Positions 59,155 to 60,000 of a stretch of 60,000 nucleotides of DNA are shown here, one piece after another. This DNA is from Liolophura sinensis (Eukaryota; Mollusca; Polyplacophora; Chitonida; Chitonidae). Every line of letters begins with the position of its first letter. Position 1 is the stretch's first letter. Below the pieces are notes generated by a model that saw only the letters and a program-made list of their open reading frames with translations, ran no database searches and was not told where the DNA came from. The stretch spans positions 9,174,281-9,234,280 of the forward strand of contig NC_088301.1 in assembly GCF_032854445.1 (NCBI RefSeq). Direction: 5' to 3'. A program made the position numbers and the translations under genes.

Positions 59155-59263
59155 GTTATTTTCTCTGCTCGGTTTCTCCCACCATAATGCTGGAAGCCGT
59201 CGTATAAGTGAAATATTCTTGCATGAGTACGGCCTAAAACACTAATCAAATAAATAAATAAAC
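59155..59263 (+). mobile_element. SINE type A tail fragment
   Basis: CTCGGTTTCTCCCACCATAA, GAAGCCGTCGTATAAGTGAA and GGCCTAAAACACTAATCAAA, then (AAAT)n. A 4-base GCAT insertion lies inside the tail. Confidence 0.93.
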
Positions 59264-59352
59264 AATTATTATTACTAGTATTATTATCATCATCGTCATC
59301 ATCGTCGTCGTCGCCATCATCATCGTCGTCGTCGTCGTCATCATCATCACTT
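59264..59352. repeat. Imperfect ATT/ATC/GTC trinucleotide tract at a SINE end
   Basis: ATT repeats pass into mixed ATC and GTC repeats to about 59350, starting right after the SINE tail. It probably grew from the tail. Confidence 0.9.
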
Positions 59353-60000
59353 TATTTATTTCGCTTTAATCCATATACATACACATTGATAAAAAAATCT
59401 AATAAGTACTTTGGATAATGGTTTCCTTGAAAACAGTGTTTTCCATGCAGCTGCTGAAAAAAAAATGCAACGTATATCCGATGAAATGAAGTAAATGATT
59501 AAACACAATACGGAAGCCTTGTATATAGATGTTAAGTGTGATTCCCGTTAAAACGGCAGTTTATATCCAAACTGTACAGTTAGTTGTTTAGACCTGGTTT
59601 CCATTTCCGATCTCGATTCGAGATGTTGTCAGTACCCTGTGGTTTTTTTTTCCGGGACCTACAAGGTTTCTTTCAGCCGTGTGTCCATGTTATCCCAGCG
59701 CGACGATGCGACTGATGAAACTGTATACATATGGACTGGTTACTGGTTGGAAGAGAACGATGAGAAAGCTGTAACAGAATTTTAGATTAGGAGAGCACAT
59801 CATGCATGCAAACGGTACTTTCGGTGTGAAACGTTAGCCCCCTGTCCACCCTTGTAACATTGAGCATTGAGACAGCCTTAAAATCGAGCGTTGAACGTAG
59901 ACGATGGCGTAACACTCAATTGTACTACATGACGTATGCAGATTAATGCCCTTTGACTGCATTTAATAACATAATCCCTGCTATATAAGTTTAATAAATT

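Overview
The window looks like animal nuclear DNA, most likely from a mollusc or another lophotrochozoan. It is AT-rich and gene-poor, with spliced coding sequence, long introns, many microsatellites, and many copies of tRNA-derived SINEs of a type I associate with molluscan genomes (tail tract TATAAGTGAAATATTCTTGA, then an AATAAATAAA-type end). No bacterial, viral or organellar gene organisation is visible. I could not place the species from sequence alone.

Only one host gene can be named with confidence. It is a two-exon gene on the + strand: coding exon 1 at 22724-22930, a phase-0 intron of about 7.5 kb, and coding exon 2 at 30409-30912. It encodes 236 residues of the LURAP/FAM89 family (leucine-rich adaptor proteins that link MRCK-type kinases to actomyosin in vertebrates). 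Its C-terminus combines a DSGIHS motif, the same six residues as the beta-catenin phosphodegron, with a terminal VVIV that resembles a PDZ ligand. A long 3' UTR probably runs to a poly(A) signal near 32509. A 145-163 residue cysteine-rich open frame lies on the opposite strand just upstream (21992-22483); it may be a divergent gene, but I do not recognise it.

Region by region: 1-671 is the decayed 3' end of a non-LTR retrotransposon. 0.7-7 kb is mostly anonymous, with a cluster of CRE-like sites, SINE fragments and one full-length SINE. 7.1-8.7 kb holds two unrelated minisatellites (23-bp and 41-bp units), each with higher-order internal duplication. 8.7-21 kb is anonymous DNA with SINE tails, a MITE-like palindrome and short tandem repeats. 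21-32.5 kb is the LURAP/FAM89-like locus. 32.5-60 kb is intergenic or intronic DNA with about ten SINE copies, a perfect (TA)n tract, two long (GT)n tracts, a diverged duplication at 48.4-49.8 kb, and a few isolated exon-like segments with good splice signals that I cannot assign to a gene.

Three SINE types (called A, B and C here) have different heads but related 3' ends, so they probably share one retrotransposition partner. I found no CRISPR array, operon, defence system, rRNA or intact tRNA gene, and nothing that amounts to a clearly new multi-gene system.
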